From NCBI GenBank assembly GCA_022821865.1, contig JAJECW010000007.1:32001-72221 (forward strand): 40,221 nucleotides of DNA, given 5' to 3'. The DNA is from Pseudomonadales bacterium. Its GTDB lineage: Bacteria > Pseudomonadota > Gammaproteobacteria > Pseudomonadales > Pseudohongiellaceae. The notes below the pieces were generated by a model. The model saw nothing but the letters and a program-made list of their open reading frames with translations. It was not told the DNA's origin and ran no database searches. Positions 25,122 to 33,720 of this stretch are shown here, piece by piece; positions within the stretch are counted from its first letter, which is position 1; each line of letters opens with the position of its first letter. A program made the translations under genes and the position numbers.

Positions 25122-26280
25122 AGCGGTCGCGGTAGTCGGCTGTCGGCGGCAATTGCGCGCCGGACAGGTCGGCGGGAATGTCCCGCTCGGCGACGATGGT
25201 GTGAGTCAGGGTGCCGATTCCCTCGATGCTCGCCCTGATGTTCTCGCCGTCCACCAGATAGCCGGAGCCGGTGGCCCGCTGTACCCGGCCCGCGCCGGTG
25301 CCGCCGGAGGTGCCGCTTTGCAGCACGTCACCGGGGAAAACGGTAATCAGGGACGAGGCGTATTCGATCAGTTCAGGGATATTGTGAATCATGTCCCCGG
25401 CCTGGGCCTCCTGTACGGTGACGCCATCGATCACGGTGATCTGGTGCAGTCGCTCCATGGGGTCGCCGTAAAACTCCTTGGGCACGATCCACGGGCCGTG
25501 CGGGGCGAATGTGTCGTGGCCCTTGCCGACAAACCAGTCCTGGCCCGAACCATAGCCGCCCGGAGGACGTCCGCCGCGGTCGGAGACATCCATGGCGACC
25601 ATGTAGCCGAATACGTGATCGTAGGCGCGGGTGGCGGAAATGTACTTGCCGGTCCTGCCGAAAACGATGGCCATTTCCACTTCGTATTCGATCTCGTCGC
25701 GCCCGAAAGGCATGACGATGTCTTCACCGTGGCCGATTACCGCGCCGCGGGTGGGCTTGAGGAACAGGTAGGGCACGCCGCGGTTCTCCTGGCGCTGGCG
25801 GGTGCGTTCCGCGAGTTGCTCGGGAGTGCATCCCTCGCAGGCGTGGGTATAGAAGTTCACCGCGGCATTCATGATCTTGCTGGGGTACTGGATGGGCGCC
25901 ATGATGTCCACGGAATCCACATCATGCACATAGGCGGTTTCGTTGCCGAGCAATTCTTCCCCAACCAGCCAGTTCATGAGTTCATAGAGCCGGTACTTGA
26001 GGCCGTACTCGTACTGCTCGATCAGCCCCAGCATATCCTCGGGCATTTCCATATCGCTGTACTGCCATTGCACTTGCATGGCGCGGTTGGCGGCGGCGAG
26101 ATCGACGATCAGGGAATCGTCGCGCACAACCAGGCCAACGAATGGCGTATTGTCCACCGCGAAGGTGCCGACCTTGAACGGCTCCACAGACTCCGCAGCC
26201 TGGGCCAGAACCTGCGCGGAGAAGGCGGAAAACGCCAGTGTCGCGACAAACATCATGCTTGAAACGGACTTTCGAATCAT
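25120..26280 (-). CDS. fumarylacetoacetate hydrolase-family protein with signal peptide
   Basis: A 386-residue protein. The C-terminal half is the FAH fold: metal ligands in IEYEVEMAIVFGR (Glu200, Glu202) and AMDVSDRG (Asp231), followed by WFVGKGHDTFAPHGPWIV and a late GDVLQSGTSGGTGAG. FAH-family members cleave C-C bonds or hydrate/decarboxylate aromatic breakdown products and are usually cytoplasmic. Here the start at 26280, with GGGAG eight bases upstream, begins MIRKSVSSMMFVATLAFSAFSA, a credible Sec signal, so it may act in the periplasm. The stop TAG lies at the edge of repeat copy E. Last gene of the ten-gene minus-strand cluster. Confidence 0.88.
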   Translation of the reverse strand: MIRKSVSSMMFVATLAFSAFSAQVLAQAAESVEPFKVGTFAVDNTPFVGLVVRDDSLIVDLAAANRAMQVQWQYSDMEMPEDMLGLIEQYEYGLKYRLYELMNWLVGEELLGNETAYVHDVDSVDIMAPIQYPSKIMNAAVNFYTHACEGCTPEQLAERTRQRQENRGVPYLFLKPTRGAVIGHGEDIVMPFGRDEIEYEVEMAIVFGRTGKYISATRAYDHVFGYMVAMDVSDRGGRPPGGYGSGQDWFVGKGHDTFAPHGPWIVPKEFYGDPMERLHQITVIDGVTVQEAQAGDMIHNIPELIEYASSLITVFPGDVLQSGTSGGTGAGRVQRATGSGYLVDGENIRASIEGIGTLTHTIVAERDIPADLSGAQLPPTADYRDR

Positions 26281-26374
26281 TTTCTTGCTCCCGGCATCGG
26301 TTTCAGGGCTACCGAGGATATTTGGAAAACACAGATGAGTCAAAGCGAATCCGCGGCAATGTTCCCCCTTGCCA

Positions 26375-26950
26375 TTACTGCCGCGGTGGGGGCGGGGTCC
26401 AATCGCAGGTCTCGCAGTTGGGGTCCACGCCGTTCTGGTCGAGGACTTCGAAGATGAAGTCGCGCCATACTTGGTTGGGTTGCCAGACGCTGTTCATGTC
26501 GGCCTTGGCCTCGGCCATGGGCACGTCCTCGTTCAGTACGCGGTAGAGGAAGCTGAACGCCGTGGCGCGGGCGTTGACCTGGCAGTGGAGCAGGGTCTTG
26601 CGGCCTTCGTTGCGGGCCATGGAATCGGCGAAGGCGTAGTATTCACCGGGGCGGGGATTGTCGAAATCCACCGGAATCTGCATGTATTCCATGCCGAGAC
26701 CCTTCACCACGATATCCGCATCGGGCAGGGCGTTCTGGTTGTTGGTGAAGGCGATATAGACGACGCGCTCGAAGCCGTTGCCGGCGATTGCCTCGAATTG
26801 TTCCCGGGTGGGCTGTCCGGCGCTGGCGAAAGTGTCGCTGTACTGGCGGAAATTGGTGATTTCGGCCAAAGCTGGATCAATTTCTTCCAGGGCATGGGTT
26901 GTAATGGTCATCAGCAGGATTCCTGGGAGAATAAGTAGTTTCTTTGACAT
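26375..26950 (-). CDS. exported phosphatase-like protein (cysteine phosphatase fold, variant signature)
   Basis: A 191-residue protein with a Sec signal (MSKKLLILPGILLMTITTHA). It has a dual-specificity/Blh-like phosphatase layout: FASAGQPTREQFEAIAGNGFERVVYI, then LLHCQVNARATAF. Cys123 and Arg128 are spaced as in the HCxSGxR loops of the secreted tyrosine-phosphatase-like family, but the usual glycine is Asn. Catalysis is therefore uncertain. The C-terminus has a Cys pair (NCETCDW) and a proline run. Start at 26950 with AGGAG seven bases upstream. It is 28 bases from the upstream amidohydrolase and likely in the same operon. Confidence 0.75.
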   Translation of the reverse strand: MSKKLLILPGILLMTITTHALEEIDPALAEITNFRQYSDTFASAGQPTREQFEAIAGNGFERVVYIAFTNNQNALPDADIVVKGLGMEYMQIPVDFDNPRPGEYYAFADSMARNEGRKTLLHCQVNARATAFSFLYRVLNEDVPMAEAKADMNSVWQPNQVWRDFIFEVLDQNGVDPNCETCDWTPPPPRQ

Positions 26951-26978
26951 GTGGTATCTCCTGGTGGTGGAACGGGCC

Positions 26979-28442
26979 TCACCCTCCATTAGCCAGAAAG
27001 TTCAAAAATTCCCGGCGGGTTTTGGGGCCGTAGGTGAGAAAGCTGGGTTGGGGATCTTCCTGGTAGGCCAGTTTTTCATTGGCCACACGGTCGTTCGCCG
27101 CCAGGGAGCGGATTTCGGATTCGGCGATGCCGTAAGGGCCGGCGGCGTTGAGGCCGAAAATCCTGCGGCGGATTTCGTCGGTGATCGCCGGATAGCCGTA
27201 GCGTTCCTGGTATTCCTCGCTGATCTGGAAACTGCGGAACGCCTGGATCTGGTCCTGGGGCGAGCCATACCAGATGGAGTCGGTGCCCCAGAGCACATTG
27301 TTCTCGCCACAGTAGCGCAGGAGCTTGCCCATGGCGTGGGCGGCGTTGTCCGGGTCGCGCATCAGGTAGCGCCAGGTGCTGCCGAGTTCGGCGTAGACGT
27401 TGGAATTCTGGCCCACTTCGTTATCGATCAGCGACTGAATCAGGGTGTCGATGCCGTCGCGGCCGGCGCCGTCGACGAATTCCCGCTCGCGCACGCCGGT
27501 GACGAATCCCGAGTGGTAGATCAGGAAGTTCATGTCGGGATACATCTTCGCGACGATGCCGATATCCGAGCACTGGCTGTGCTCGTAGGACCGCGGCCCG
27601 AACGGCAGGCCCTTGTGGATGCAGATATTGCGCACGCCGAGCCGCCGGGCACGCTCGATCATCGCCATCCCCACGTCGTCGTGGAGGAAGTAGCCCACCC
27701 CGCCGGGGCCGTACTGGGTATAGGTCTTGAAGGCCGAGATGTTCCAGTTTTCGGCAAGCTCGTCCATGGCTTCAAGGTCGCCGTCCTGATTGGGATTGAC
27801 CCGGCCGTGGATCATCAGGCGCTTGCTGCCTTCGAGTTCGGCGACGATCTGCCGGGTCATGTCGGCATCTTCAATGGTAACGGGCTCGTTCTCCCGGGTG
27901 GAGGGAACGAAGGACAGCACCATGATGTCGGTGTCGCTGTCGAGAAAGACATCCTTGATGAACTCGCTTTCGCTCAGGCAATCGAGGTAGGCGCGGTCGC
28001 CGGGGCCATCGGCGAGTTCGCAGGAAGCCTTCTCGAATCCGGAATACGGCCTTGCGTTCGGCGGCAGGCGCCCGAGCCAGTCGCCTTCGGGGTTCACATA
28101 ATGCCCCTGCACATCGAAAATGAACTCATCGCCGCCGACTTCCGCCAGGGCCGAGGCCTCGTCGAGGGCGCTCTCGTCGCGCAAGTCGAAAAAGCCGCCG
28201 CGCTTGTTGGCCGCGGCGTTGGCGGCATTGATGGCCATGAGCGTGCTCGCGGCGCCGCAGGCGGATACCAGGAACTTGCGCCGGGTCTGACCCTTGCGCC
28301 GGGAGAATTCGTCCGCCCGCTCGAGCGCCAGGCGGTTGCCCCGGACATTGGCGCGGGAGAGCGGGACGGGCTCGAACTCGCCGTTTGAAGTGGTATCGAT
28401 CTTGATCGGCAGTCTGACGCCGTCTTTGTCCAACTTGTCCAT
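26979..28442 (-). CDS. Tat-exported amidohydrolase family protein
   Basis: A 487-residue TIM-barrel amidohydrolase-2 type protein. A long hydrophilic N-terminus precedes the twin-arginine signal TRRKFLVSACGAASTLMAINA at about residues 54-74, so it is probably exported folded with its metal. Later motifs include FDVQGHYVNPEGDW (the N-terminal metal-site strand in a modified form), RLMIHGRVNPN, NICIHKGLPF, NFLIYHSGF, and VLWGTDSIWYGSPQDQI with the late aspartate. The predicted role is hydrolysis or decarboxylation of a small cyclic substrate outside the cytoplasm. Start at 28442 has GAGG eight bases upstream. Only 13 bases follow the penicillin acylase stop. Confidence 0.85.
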   Translation of the reverse strand: MDKLDKDGVRLPIKIDTTSNGEFEPVPLSRANVRGNRLALERADEFSRRKGQTRRKFLVSACGAASTLMAINAANAAANKRGGFFDLRDESALDEASALAEVGGDEFIFDVQGHYVNPEGDWLGRLPPNARPYSGFEKASCELADGPGDRAYLDCLSESEFIKDVFLDSDTDIMVLSFVPSTRENEPVTIEDADMTRQIVAELEGSKRLMIHGRVNPNQDGDLEAMDELAENWNISAFKTYTQYGPGGVGYFLHDDVGMAMIERARRLGVRNICIHKGLPFGPRSYEHSQCSDIGIVAKMYPDMNFLIYHSGFVTGVREREFVDGAGRDGIDTLIQSLIDNEVGQNSNVYAELGSTWRYLMRDPDNAAHAMGKLLRYCGENNVLWGTDSIWYGSPQDQIQAFRSFQISEEYQERYGYPAITDEIRRRIFGLNAAGPYGIAESEIRSLAANDRVANEKLAYQEDPQPSFLTYGPKTRREFLNFLANGG

Positions 28443-28455
28443 ATTCTTTGCCTCA

Positions 28456-30870
28456 TCAGTTCGGGGGTTGCAGTACGAGTGTCTCGTACAGCACCGATTC
28501 GATTTTCTCTCGGGAGAAAAATGCCGGGAATGCCCGGTCGTTCGCCCACAACTCGAAAAGGTTATCGTACAGCGGACTGTCCGGGTCGCCAACCTGTCCC
28601 GGGGTGTTCATGCCCAGGGTGTTGTCCCAATCCCGGGTGTCGACAAAAATGCGGAAGGAGGCGCCGCTGGTCTGGTTGTCGCCGCCGCCGGTGTTGCCCA
28701 GGGTGTAACCATTGCCGCCCCTGGGCAGCGGGCCCACATTGAGCCGCTGGCGCATGTCCTCATTCACCGCGGGAGCCAGGGGGTGGCGAATGAGGGCGTG
28801 CTTGTAGTCTTCCTGGCCGTAGACCCAGTCTTCCATGTTACTGCCAAACCGGTTGCCGAGGGTTTCCACCGCTGTCGCCAGGGCATCGAGCAGGAAGGCG
28901 TCGCGCCCGGCGATGGGGTCCCCGCCAAAATCGCCATCCGGGGCGAGCAGCATGTCGATCATGGTTTTCATGCCGATGCCGAGCAGGGGCCGGGCCGGCT
29001 GCGGCACCTTGAGCTGTTCGATGTCATTGAGCAGTTGCCGCTCGAAAGCCACATAGATTCCCGCTTCCACGGAATCCGCATCGAGTGTGAAATCCCAGTC
29101 GAGCAGGCGCCGGCGAGCCTGTTCCACCCGCTCGTCAGCGGCGCGCAAGGTTCGCAGCATGGGCACCAGGGTGCGGGCGGGAATCGACAGGTAGTCATGC
29201 TGCAGTTCGATCATGTCCATCATGTTGAACTTGCGGCCCGAGGCCAGTACTTCCGAGCCCCGAGCCCAGCGGTAGGGGTCGGTCCAGGTGTAGGCGATGG
29301 CGTCGAGATAGGGATAGTCCGGCGGTGTGTAGTTGCTGTTGGAAGTTTCGATATAGCCCCGGGACGGGTTGTATTCGTGCGGCTTGGCCTTGATGGGCAG
29401 ATAGCCGTCCCACTCGAAGCGGCCATCGCCGGGCACCGGCACCAGGCCGCTGAAGCCGCGCCGGATGGGGGCGATGCCCACCGCCTGCCAGCCGATATTG
29501 CCGTCGCGGTCGGCCCAGATCATGTTCTCGCCGGGAATATTGCTGTAATGGGACGCTTCCCGGAATTCTTCCCAGTTGCGGGATTGGTTCATGCGCAGGG
29601 AGGCGAGATAGGGCGCGCCGCCGAACTCCATCCAGGCCGGGCGCACGGCGTAGGCGAGATTGCGCTCGCGGTCCTCGAAGGTGACCGGGCCGTGGCGGGT
29701 GTACTTCAGTTCGACGGTGACCGGGTCGCCGTCCTTGACCGGAATGCTTTCGCGAATCACGGTCATGGTTTCCCAGCGATCCTGGAAGCGGTACTGGCCG
29801 GGATTGTCGGGATGGGTCTGGTAAACCAGCAGATCCTCGCCGTCGGTGTTGAAGACCGTCAGCCCCCAGGCGCCGTATTCATTGTGGCCGATGGAAATGC
29901 CCGGAATCTCGGGCTCGCCGCCGCCGATGACATTCCAGCCCGGGCCCACCAGATGCGCCCAGTAGCGCAGCGAAGGCACAGACTGGGCGCGATGGGGATC
30001 GTTGATCATCATCGGCCAGCCGTCCTGGGTCAGGTCGCCGCTGACCACCCAGTTATTGCTGCCGATATCGTCGATGGAGCGCTGGTTCAGCTCGCGCTCT
30101 TCCTCCCGCAGTACCGCGGCGAGTTGCCGGAAGGCATCACCGCTGGCCCGGTGTTCGGCGAGCACGATGTCATCGGGCTCGAAACGAATCGCGCCGCGGT
30201 AGGCGTTGTACAGGCCGAGAATGTCATTTTCGAGCAGGGAATCGCAGTCGATCATGGGGTCAAGGGACAGGTCCGGCTCGTGTGGATGGAAGTATTGCAA
30301 CTCCTTGACCGCCTCCTCGCCGATGAGACAAACCGCCCGCCCGATTCGCAACTCCTGGCCGATATTGCCGAGCAGGCCCTGGTGGCGTGAAATGACCACT
30401 TCCGGAGTCCAGTGCTTTGGTTGTATGTCAAGCAGATGAAAGGGGAGCGGCAGTGCGTCCGGATCCTGCAGGGCTTCGTCGATATAGGCGTTCACGCCGT
30501 GGACGAAGGCGGTGATGATGTCAACGCCCCGGGGATGATAGTGGTTCATCTCGGAGTCCATCTGGCCGCGGAACTGGAACAGCCGCGTGCCGTGATCCCG
30601 GGGGACCGCCCGGGGGCCCAGGATTTCCGCGGTGGTTCCGGTAGCCCGGGCGCGCCAGATCTCGAACTGGAACAGCCGGTCCCGGGCCGCGTTATAGCCC
30701 TGGGCGAAGAACAGGTCGTGTTCGGTTTCAGCATAGATATGGGATATGCCCCATCGATCCTTGAGAATCTCCACGGGCTGGTCGAGACCTTCCACGGTCA
30801 GGGTCTCCCGGGCATGGGATAGCGCGGCGCCGAGCAATAGCGGCGCAAGCCAAAACAACCGAATCTTCAT
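28456..30870 (-). CDS. penicillin acylase family Ntn hydrolase, exported
   Basis: An 804-residue precursor with a Sec signal (to about SHA, residue 20). It shows the family order: N-terminal DRWGISHIYAETEHDLFFAQGYNAARDRLFQFEIWR, then the autoprocessing site DIGSNNWVV, whose Ser271 would become the N-terminal nucleophile of the beta chain. Later come MMINDPHR, GGGEPEIPGISIGHNEYGAWGLT and GGAPYLASLRMNQSRNWEEF. Such enzymes cleave amides: penicillins, N-acyl-homoserine lactones or other N-acyl amides, in the periplasm. The substrate cannot be chosen from sequence. Its ATG overlaps the stop of the ACT-domain gene (ATGA), so the two are translationally coupled. Confidence 0.93.
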   Translation of the reverse strand: MKIRLFWLAPLLLGAALSHARETLTVEGLDQPVEILKDRWGISHIYAETEHDLFFAQGYNAARDRLFQFEIWRARATGTTAEILGPRAVPRDHGTRLFQFRGQMDSEMNHYHPRGVDIITAFVHGVNAYIDEALQDPDALPLPFHLLDIQPKHWTPEVVISRHQGLLGNIGQELRIGRAVCLIGEEAVKELQYFHPHEPDLSLDPMIDCDSLLENDILGLYNAYRGAIRFEPDDIVLAEHRASGDAFRQLAAVLREEERELNQRSIDDIGSNNWVVSGDLTQDGWPMMINDPHRAQSVPSLRYWAHLVGPGWNVIGGGEPEIPGISIGHNEYGAWGLTVFNTDGEDLLVYQTHPDNPGQYRFQDRWETMTVIRESIPVKDGDPVTVELKYTRHGPVTFEDRERNLAYAVRPAWMEFGGAPYLASLRMNQSRNWEEFREASHYSNIPGENMIWADRDGNIGWQAVGIAPIRRGFSGLVPVPGDGRFEWDGYLPIKAKPHEYNPSRGYIETSNSNYTPPDYPYLDAIAYTWTDPYRWARGSEVLASGRKFNMMDMIELQHDYLSIPARTLVPMLRTLRAADERVEQARRRLLDWDFTLDADSVEAGIYVAFERQLLNDIEQLKVPQPARPLLGIGMKTMIDMLLAPDGDFGGDPIAGRDAFLLDALATAVETLGNRFGSNMEDWVYGQEDYKHALIRHPLAPAVNEDMRQRLNVGPLPRGGNGYTLGNTGGGDNQTSGASFRIFVDTRDWDNTLGMNTPGQVGDPDSPLYDNLFELWANDRAFPAFFSREKIESVLYETLVLQPPN

Positions 30871-31295
30871 GTTCGCTTTCTCCGGTTCGCCTCTCCAGAT
30901 TCCGGGCGCATGGCAAGCAGGGTCTCCAGCGCCTCCTCCGCCCGCTCCGCGGGAACAAGAACATGGTCGTGAAAATACGCCGCAATCACATTGGCGCTGA
31001 TGCCAAGCCCGGCGAGCCGGCCCGCCACCGCCGCGGTCAAGCCCACCGCCTCAAGCGAGGAATGCGCGCCGAGGCTGATGCAGCGCATGACCACGCCAGG
31101 ATCAAAGCCGAGACGCAGGGCCTCGGAACGCTCAAGCACCACGCTCAGGCCCTCCTTCTCCTGAAAAGTCGCCAGCGCCGACAACTCCGGCGCGGGCTTT
31201 CGCCCCGGCAGGGTGCAGAATACATACTCTTCCGGCAGCAATTCCGGCGCAAGGTCCGCGAGCAATTCGCCGAGTTCGGTCTCGCCGCCGGACAT
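30867..31295 (-). CDS. ACT-domain protein (COG3602-like)
   Basis: A 142-residue protein starting MSGGETELGELLADLAPELL, with PEEYVFCTLPG and later GFDPGVVMRCISLGAHSSLEAVGLTAAVAGRLAGLGI. The second part is a typical ACT ligand-binding fold, and the family (PF10000/COG3602) carries two such units. ACT domains bind amino acids or related effectors, so this may sense or bind a product of the neighbouring hydrolases (inference). The start at 31295 is preceded by AGG six bases upstream, and the longer open frame before it is not family-like. Its stop shares four bases with the penicillin acylase start. Confidence 0.85.
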   Translation of the reverse strand: MSGGETELGELLADLAPELLPEEYVFCTLPGRKPAPELSALATFQEKEGLSVVLERSEALRLGFDPGVVMRCISLGAHSSLEAVGLTAAVAGRLAGLGISANVIAAYFHDHVLVPAERAEEALETLLAMRPESGEANRRKRT

Positions 31296-31320
31296 CAGGA
31301 GCCTGCCGCCATGGGAACCA

Positions 31321-31941
31321 TCAGCCCGGCGGATTTTCGGGCATCTGCCGGTTGTTGATCGCGTCAGCGCTCTGCCAGGCGGCCCGGGCCCGGCAGCGTT
31401 CCGCATACTGTTCGAAGACCGGGCGCTTTTCCATGGTGCCGAACTGCATTCCCCAAAGCACCTGCGAACCGAGATACACATCCACCGCGGTGAATTGCCC
31501 CCCGCAGATCCAGGGACCATCGACCAAGGCAGTCTCGACCGTGCCCAGGGTATCGTCAAGACAGCCAAAACCGAGCATGGGCCTGTTTTTTTCGGTGACT
31601 TCCCAGTTCATGGATTTGCTTGTGGTCGCCTGCTCCACCGGGCCGGCGGCGAAAAACATCCAGCGGTAGAAGTTCGCCAACGCAGCGGGTTGCGAGGGAA
31701 TCAGGCCCTTTTCCGGGAACACCGCGGCCAGATAGGTGACGATGGCGGCGCATTCGGTGATCCTGGCGCCGTCATGGACCAGGGCCGGCACCTTGCCCAT
31801 GGGATTGATGCCAAGGTATTCAGCGGATTTCATGGCTTCGCCGTATTCGACCCAATGGGTCGCGTATGGCTCGCCGAGTTCTTCGAGCATCCAGTGGGCG
31901 ATGCGCCCCCGGGACATGGCATTGGTGTAGAAGTTGATCAT
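31321..31941 (-). CDS. glutathione S-transferase family protein
   Basis: A 206-residue cytoplasmic protein. The N-terminal thioredoxin-like domain runs MINFYTNAMSRGRIAHWMLEELGEPY, with NPMGKVPALVHDGARITECAAIVTYLAAVFP giving the cis-proline and the Glu-Cys glutathione-binding turn. A helical C-terminal domain with FTAVDVYLGSQVLWG (GST N-capping box) follows. Conjugation or isomerisation of electrophilic substrates with glutathione is expected. Its start overlaps the stop of the PhoD-like gene (ATGA), and the ACT gene follows 25 bases later, so it sits inside the coupled cluster. Confidence 0.9.
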   Translation of the reverse strand: MINFYTNAMSRGRIAHWMLEELGEPYATHWVEYGEAMKSAEYLGINPMGKVPALVHDGARITECAAIVTYLAAVFPEKGLIPSQPAALANFYRWMFFAAGPVEQATTSKSMNWEVTEKNRPMLGFGCLDDTLGTVETALVDGPWICGGQFTAVDVYLGSQVLWGMQFGTMEKRPVFEQYAERCRARAAWQSADAINNRQMPENPPG

Positions 31942-33530
31942 GCGTTTCGCCTCAGTCGGAAAATGGAGAAAGGCTGCAGGTTATCGATGGCGTCGAGTCC
32001 CATTTCCGGCAGCCAGGTGAATTGCCGGACCTCGATACTGTCCGGGTCCACGTCAACAATCGTGAACCCGTTCTGCTCCAGGGGCTTGACGCGCTCCTCG
32101 ACTTCGAGATCAACCGGCACCGTGGGTTCGATGCCGCGGGCTCCGCTCGGCCAGCCTGTGCCCGTGCTGATGGGGCCGGCGAGGACGGTCTGCACCGGTG
32201 TGTCGAAGTTCGCGCCGCCGCTGCGGTGGATCATTCCCGAGCCGATGGCGTGCAGGTCGCCCGAGATCATCAGCGCAATGCGCTCGTCCTGGCCCGCAAT
32301 CGAGGAAAGTATCCGCTGGTGCTGTGAGAACCAGCCGCTCTGCCAGTAGGGCTTCGGGTTTTCGATCCCGAGCGCGCCGTCCGGCTGGAGAAAATCCGGA
32401 TACCATTCGCCCCATTTGCCGGCGGTCCAGCCCATGGGGGTTGAGGGGATATGAATCAGATGCCGGACGGCGGCCTCGTCGGCGGTGCGCCGCGCCAGCC
32501 AGCGCTCGGCCTGCTGTTCGACGAAAACGCTGGTGGGCCCGGCCACGGAAATGAAACGGCGGCAGTCATAGAGCAGCAATTCCAGCAAATTGCCCCAGCG
32601 GTACGAGCCGTAGGACTCACTATAGCCATCGCTGCGGGCGCCGGCGAGATGGTTGGGGCGGTTGGCTTCGGGCAGGTATTCGGGAAAGTACAGCAACTGC
32701 TGGGCGCGGCCAAGCCGAGCGGTGAAATTGCGCGGCGGAAAGGTGAAAACCTCGTCGGTGCCCTCGTCGTTTTCGAAGTAATCGTGGTCGTCCTGGCTGA
32801 GAATCAATGGCACCGAACGGAAATCCGTGGCATAGAGCGCGCCAAGCTGCTCATCGAGACAGCCGGTGAGGGTGGTTTCATTGGCTGAGCCGAATACCGG
32901 CAGGTCTTCATCAAAACTGCCGTACTTGCCCCAGATGAATTCCCGTGACCTTTGGGCCGCCTCGCTGTTCCAGCGCCGGGCGATGGTCTGGTCCCAGTAC
33001 ACCTGGTCGCCGATGCCCACGGCAAGGTCGGGATTGAATTGCAGGCCGCGCCGCAGCATGCGGCGGCGCGTGCTCACCGGCAGATAGCGCCAGACGCCGT
33101 TTTCGGTGATGGCGTCATCGGGGCCGCCGGCGCAGGTGTAGACGAGCATGCGGAAGCGGCCGGCGTCCACATCCGGCGCCGGCGCCGTGCGCAGGGGCCA
33201 GGGCTCGACCAGCGCCGTGCCGCCTTCGCGCAGTTGCAGCTCGTATTCCCGGGCGCTTTCCAGGCCGTTGGCGGTGAACGACCAGAATCGCCCGAGGGTA
33301 TCGCCGGGTCGGCCGGGAATTTCCCGGGAGCCGATGCGAAGCACCGGATTGCGCCGGGAGCCGGCAAAGGAAGCCTTGAGCAGGATTCGGTCGTGGCTCG
33401 CCAGGGGAATGAGATGGCTGATTTCGCCACCGCCCCAGTTTTCCGCCGCGATGAGCCTGCCGCCCGCCAATACGGAAAAAGCGGAAGCGGATACGGCGCC
33501 ACCGTACTTCAGGAATTTCCTGCGTTGCAT
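31938..33530 (-). CDS. Tat-exported PhoD-like alkaline phosphatase/phosphodiesterase
   Basis: A 530-residue protein starting MQRRKFLKYGGAVSASAF, a twin-arginine leader, as is normal for PhoD. The metallophosphatase core follows: LVYTCAGGPDD, DLAVGIGDQVYWDQT (GDxx), LILSQDDHDYFENDEG (DDHD) and MISGDLHAIGSGM (GDxH). An Fe/Ca or Zn site that hydrolyses phosphodiesters or phosphomonoesters in the periplasm is expected. I start at 33530, with AAGG six bases upstream, because this begins the Tat motif directly. It is upstream of and coupled with the GST gene by a four-base overlap. Substrate may differ from phosphate scavenging given the neighbours. Confidence 0.87.
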   Translation of the reverse strand: MQRRKFLKYGGAVSASAFSVLAGGRLIAAENWGGGEISHLIPLASHDRILLKASFAGSRRNPVLRIGSREIPGRPGDTLGRFWSFTANGLESAREYELQLREGGTALVEPWPLRTAPAPDVDAGRFRMLVYTCAGGPDDAITENGVWRYLPVSTRRRMLRRGLQFNPDLAVGIGDQVYWDQTIARRWNSEAAQRSREFIWGKYGSFDEDLPVFGSANETTLTGCLDEQLGALYATDFRSVPLILSQDDHDYFENDEGTDEVFTFPPRNFTARLGRAQQLLYFPEYLPEANRPNHLAGARSDGYSESYGSYRWGNLLELLLYDCRRFISVAGPTSVFVEQQAERWLARRTADEAAVRHLIHIPSTPMGWTAGKWGEWYPDFLQPDGALGIENPKPYWQSGWFSQHQRILSSIAGQDERIALMISGDLHAIGSGMIHRSGGANFDTPVQTVLAGPISTGTGWPSGARGIEPTVPVDLEVEERVKPLEQNGFTIVDVDPDSIEVRQFTWLPEMGLDAIDNLQPFSIFRLRRNA

Positions 33531-33600
33531 GGCTCGCCTTGCCTCCGCAGGGTTGGGTAGCCTGCGGCCCATCCTAACACAGCATTCTGCCCGGGGATTC

Positions 33601-33687
33601 CGTCATTCTGCGCACAGTCGCAGAATCTCCTTGCCGGGCTCACCGCCCGAGATTCTGCGACTTCGCTTCGCTACACGCAGAATGACG
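33601..33687. repeat. nested palindrome between PhoD-like gene and acdS
   Basis: An outer 12-base pair, CGTCATTCTGCG (33601-33612) with CGCAGAATGACG (33676-33687), encloses a second perfect 13-base pair, GTCGCAGAATCTC (33617-33629) with GAGATTCTGCGAC (33649-33661). The same 12-base CGCAGAATGACG occurs at 15381-15392 in another intergenic spot. A REP-like element or strong RNA structure is likely. It lies in a gap of 190 bases that otherwise holds no gene. Confidence 0.75.
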
Positions 33688-33720
33688 TGGTTACTCTGAG
33701 AGCTGCTTCATCCCATCCCG

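Noticed and set aside
28294..30390. 698-residue plus-strand open frame
   Set aside because: Antisense shadow of the penicillin acylase gene, whose family motifs are clear on the minus strand.
31300..31318. AGGAGCCTGCCGCCATGGG resembles the palindromic repeat terminus
   Set aside because: Only the first eleven bases match and no inverted partner or core follows, so chance similarity near the ACT-gene start is more likely.
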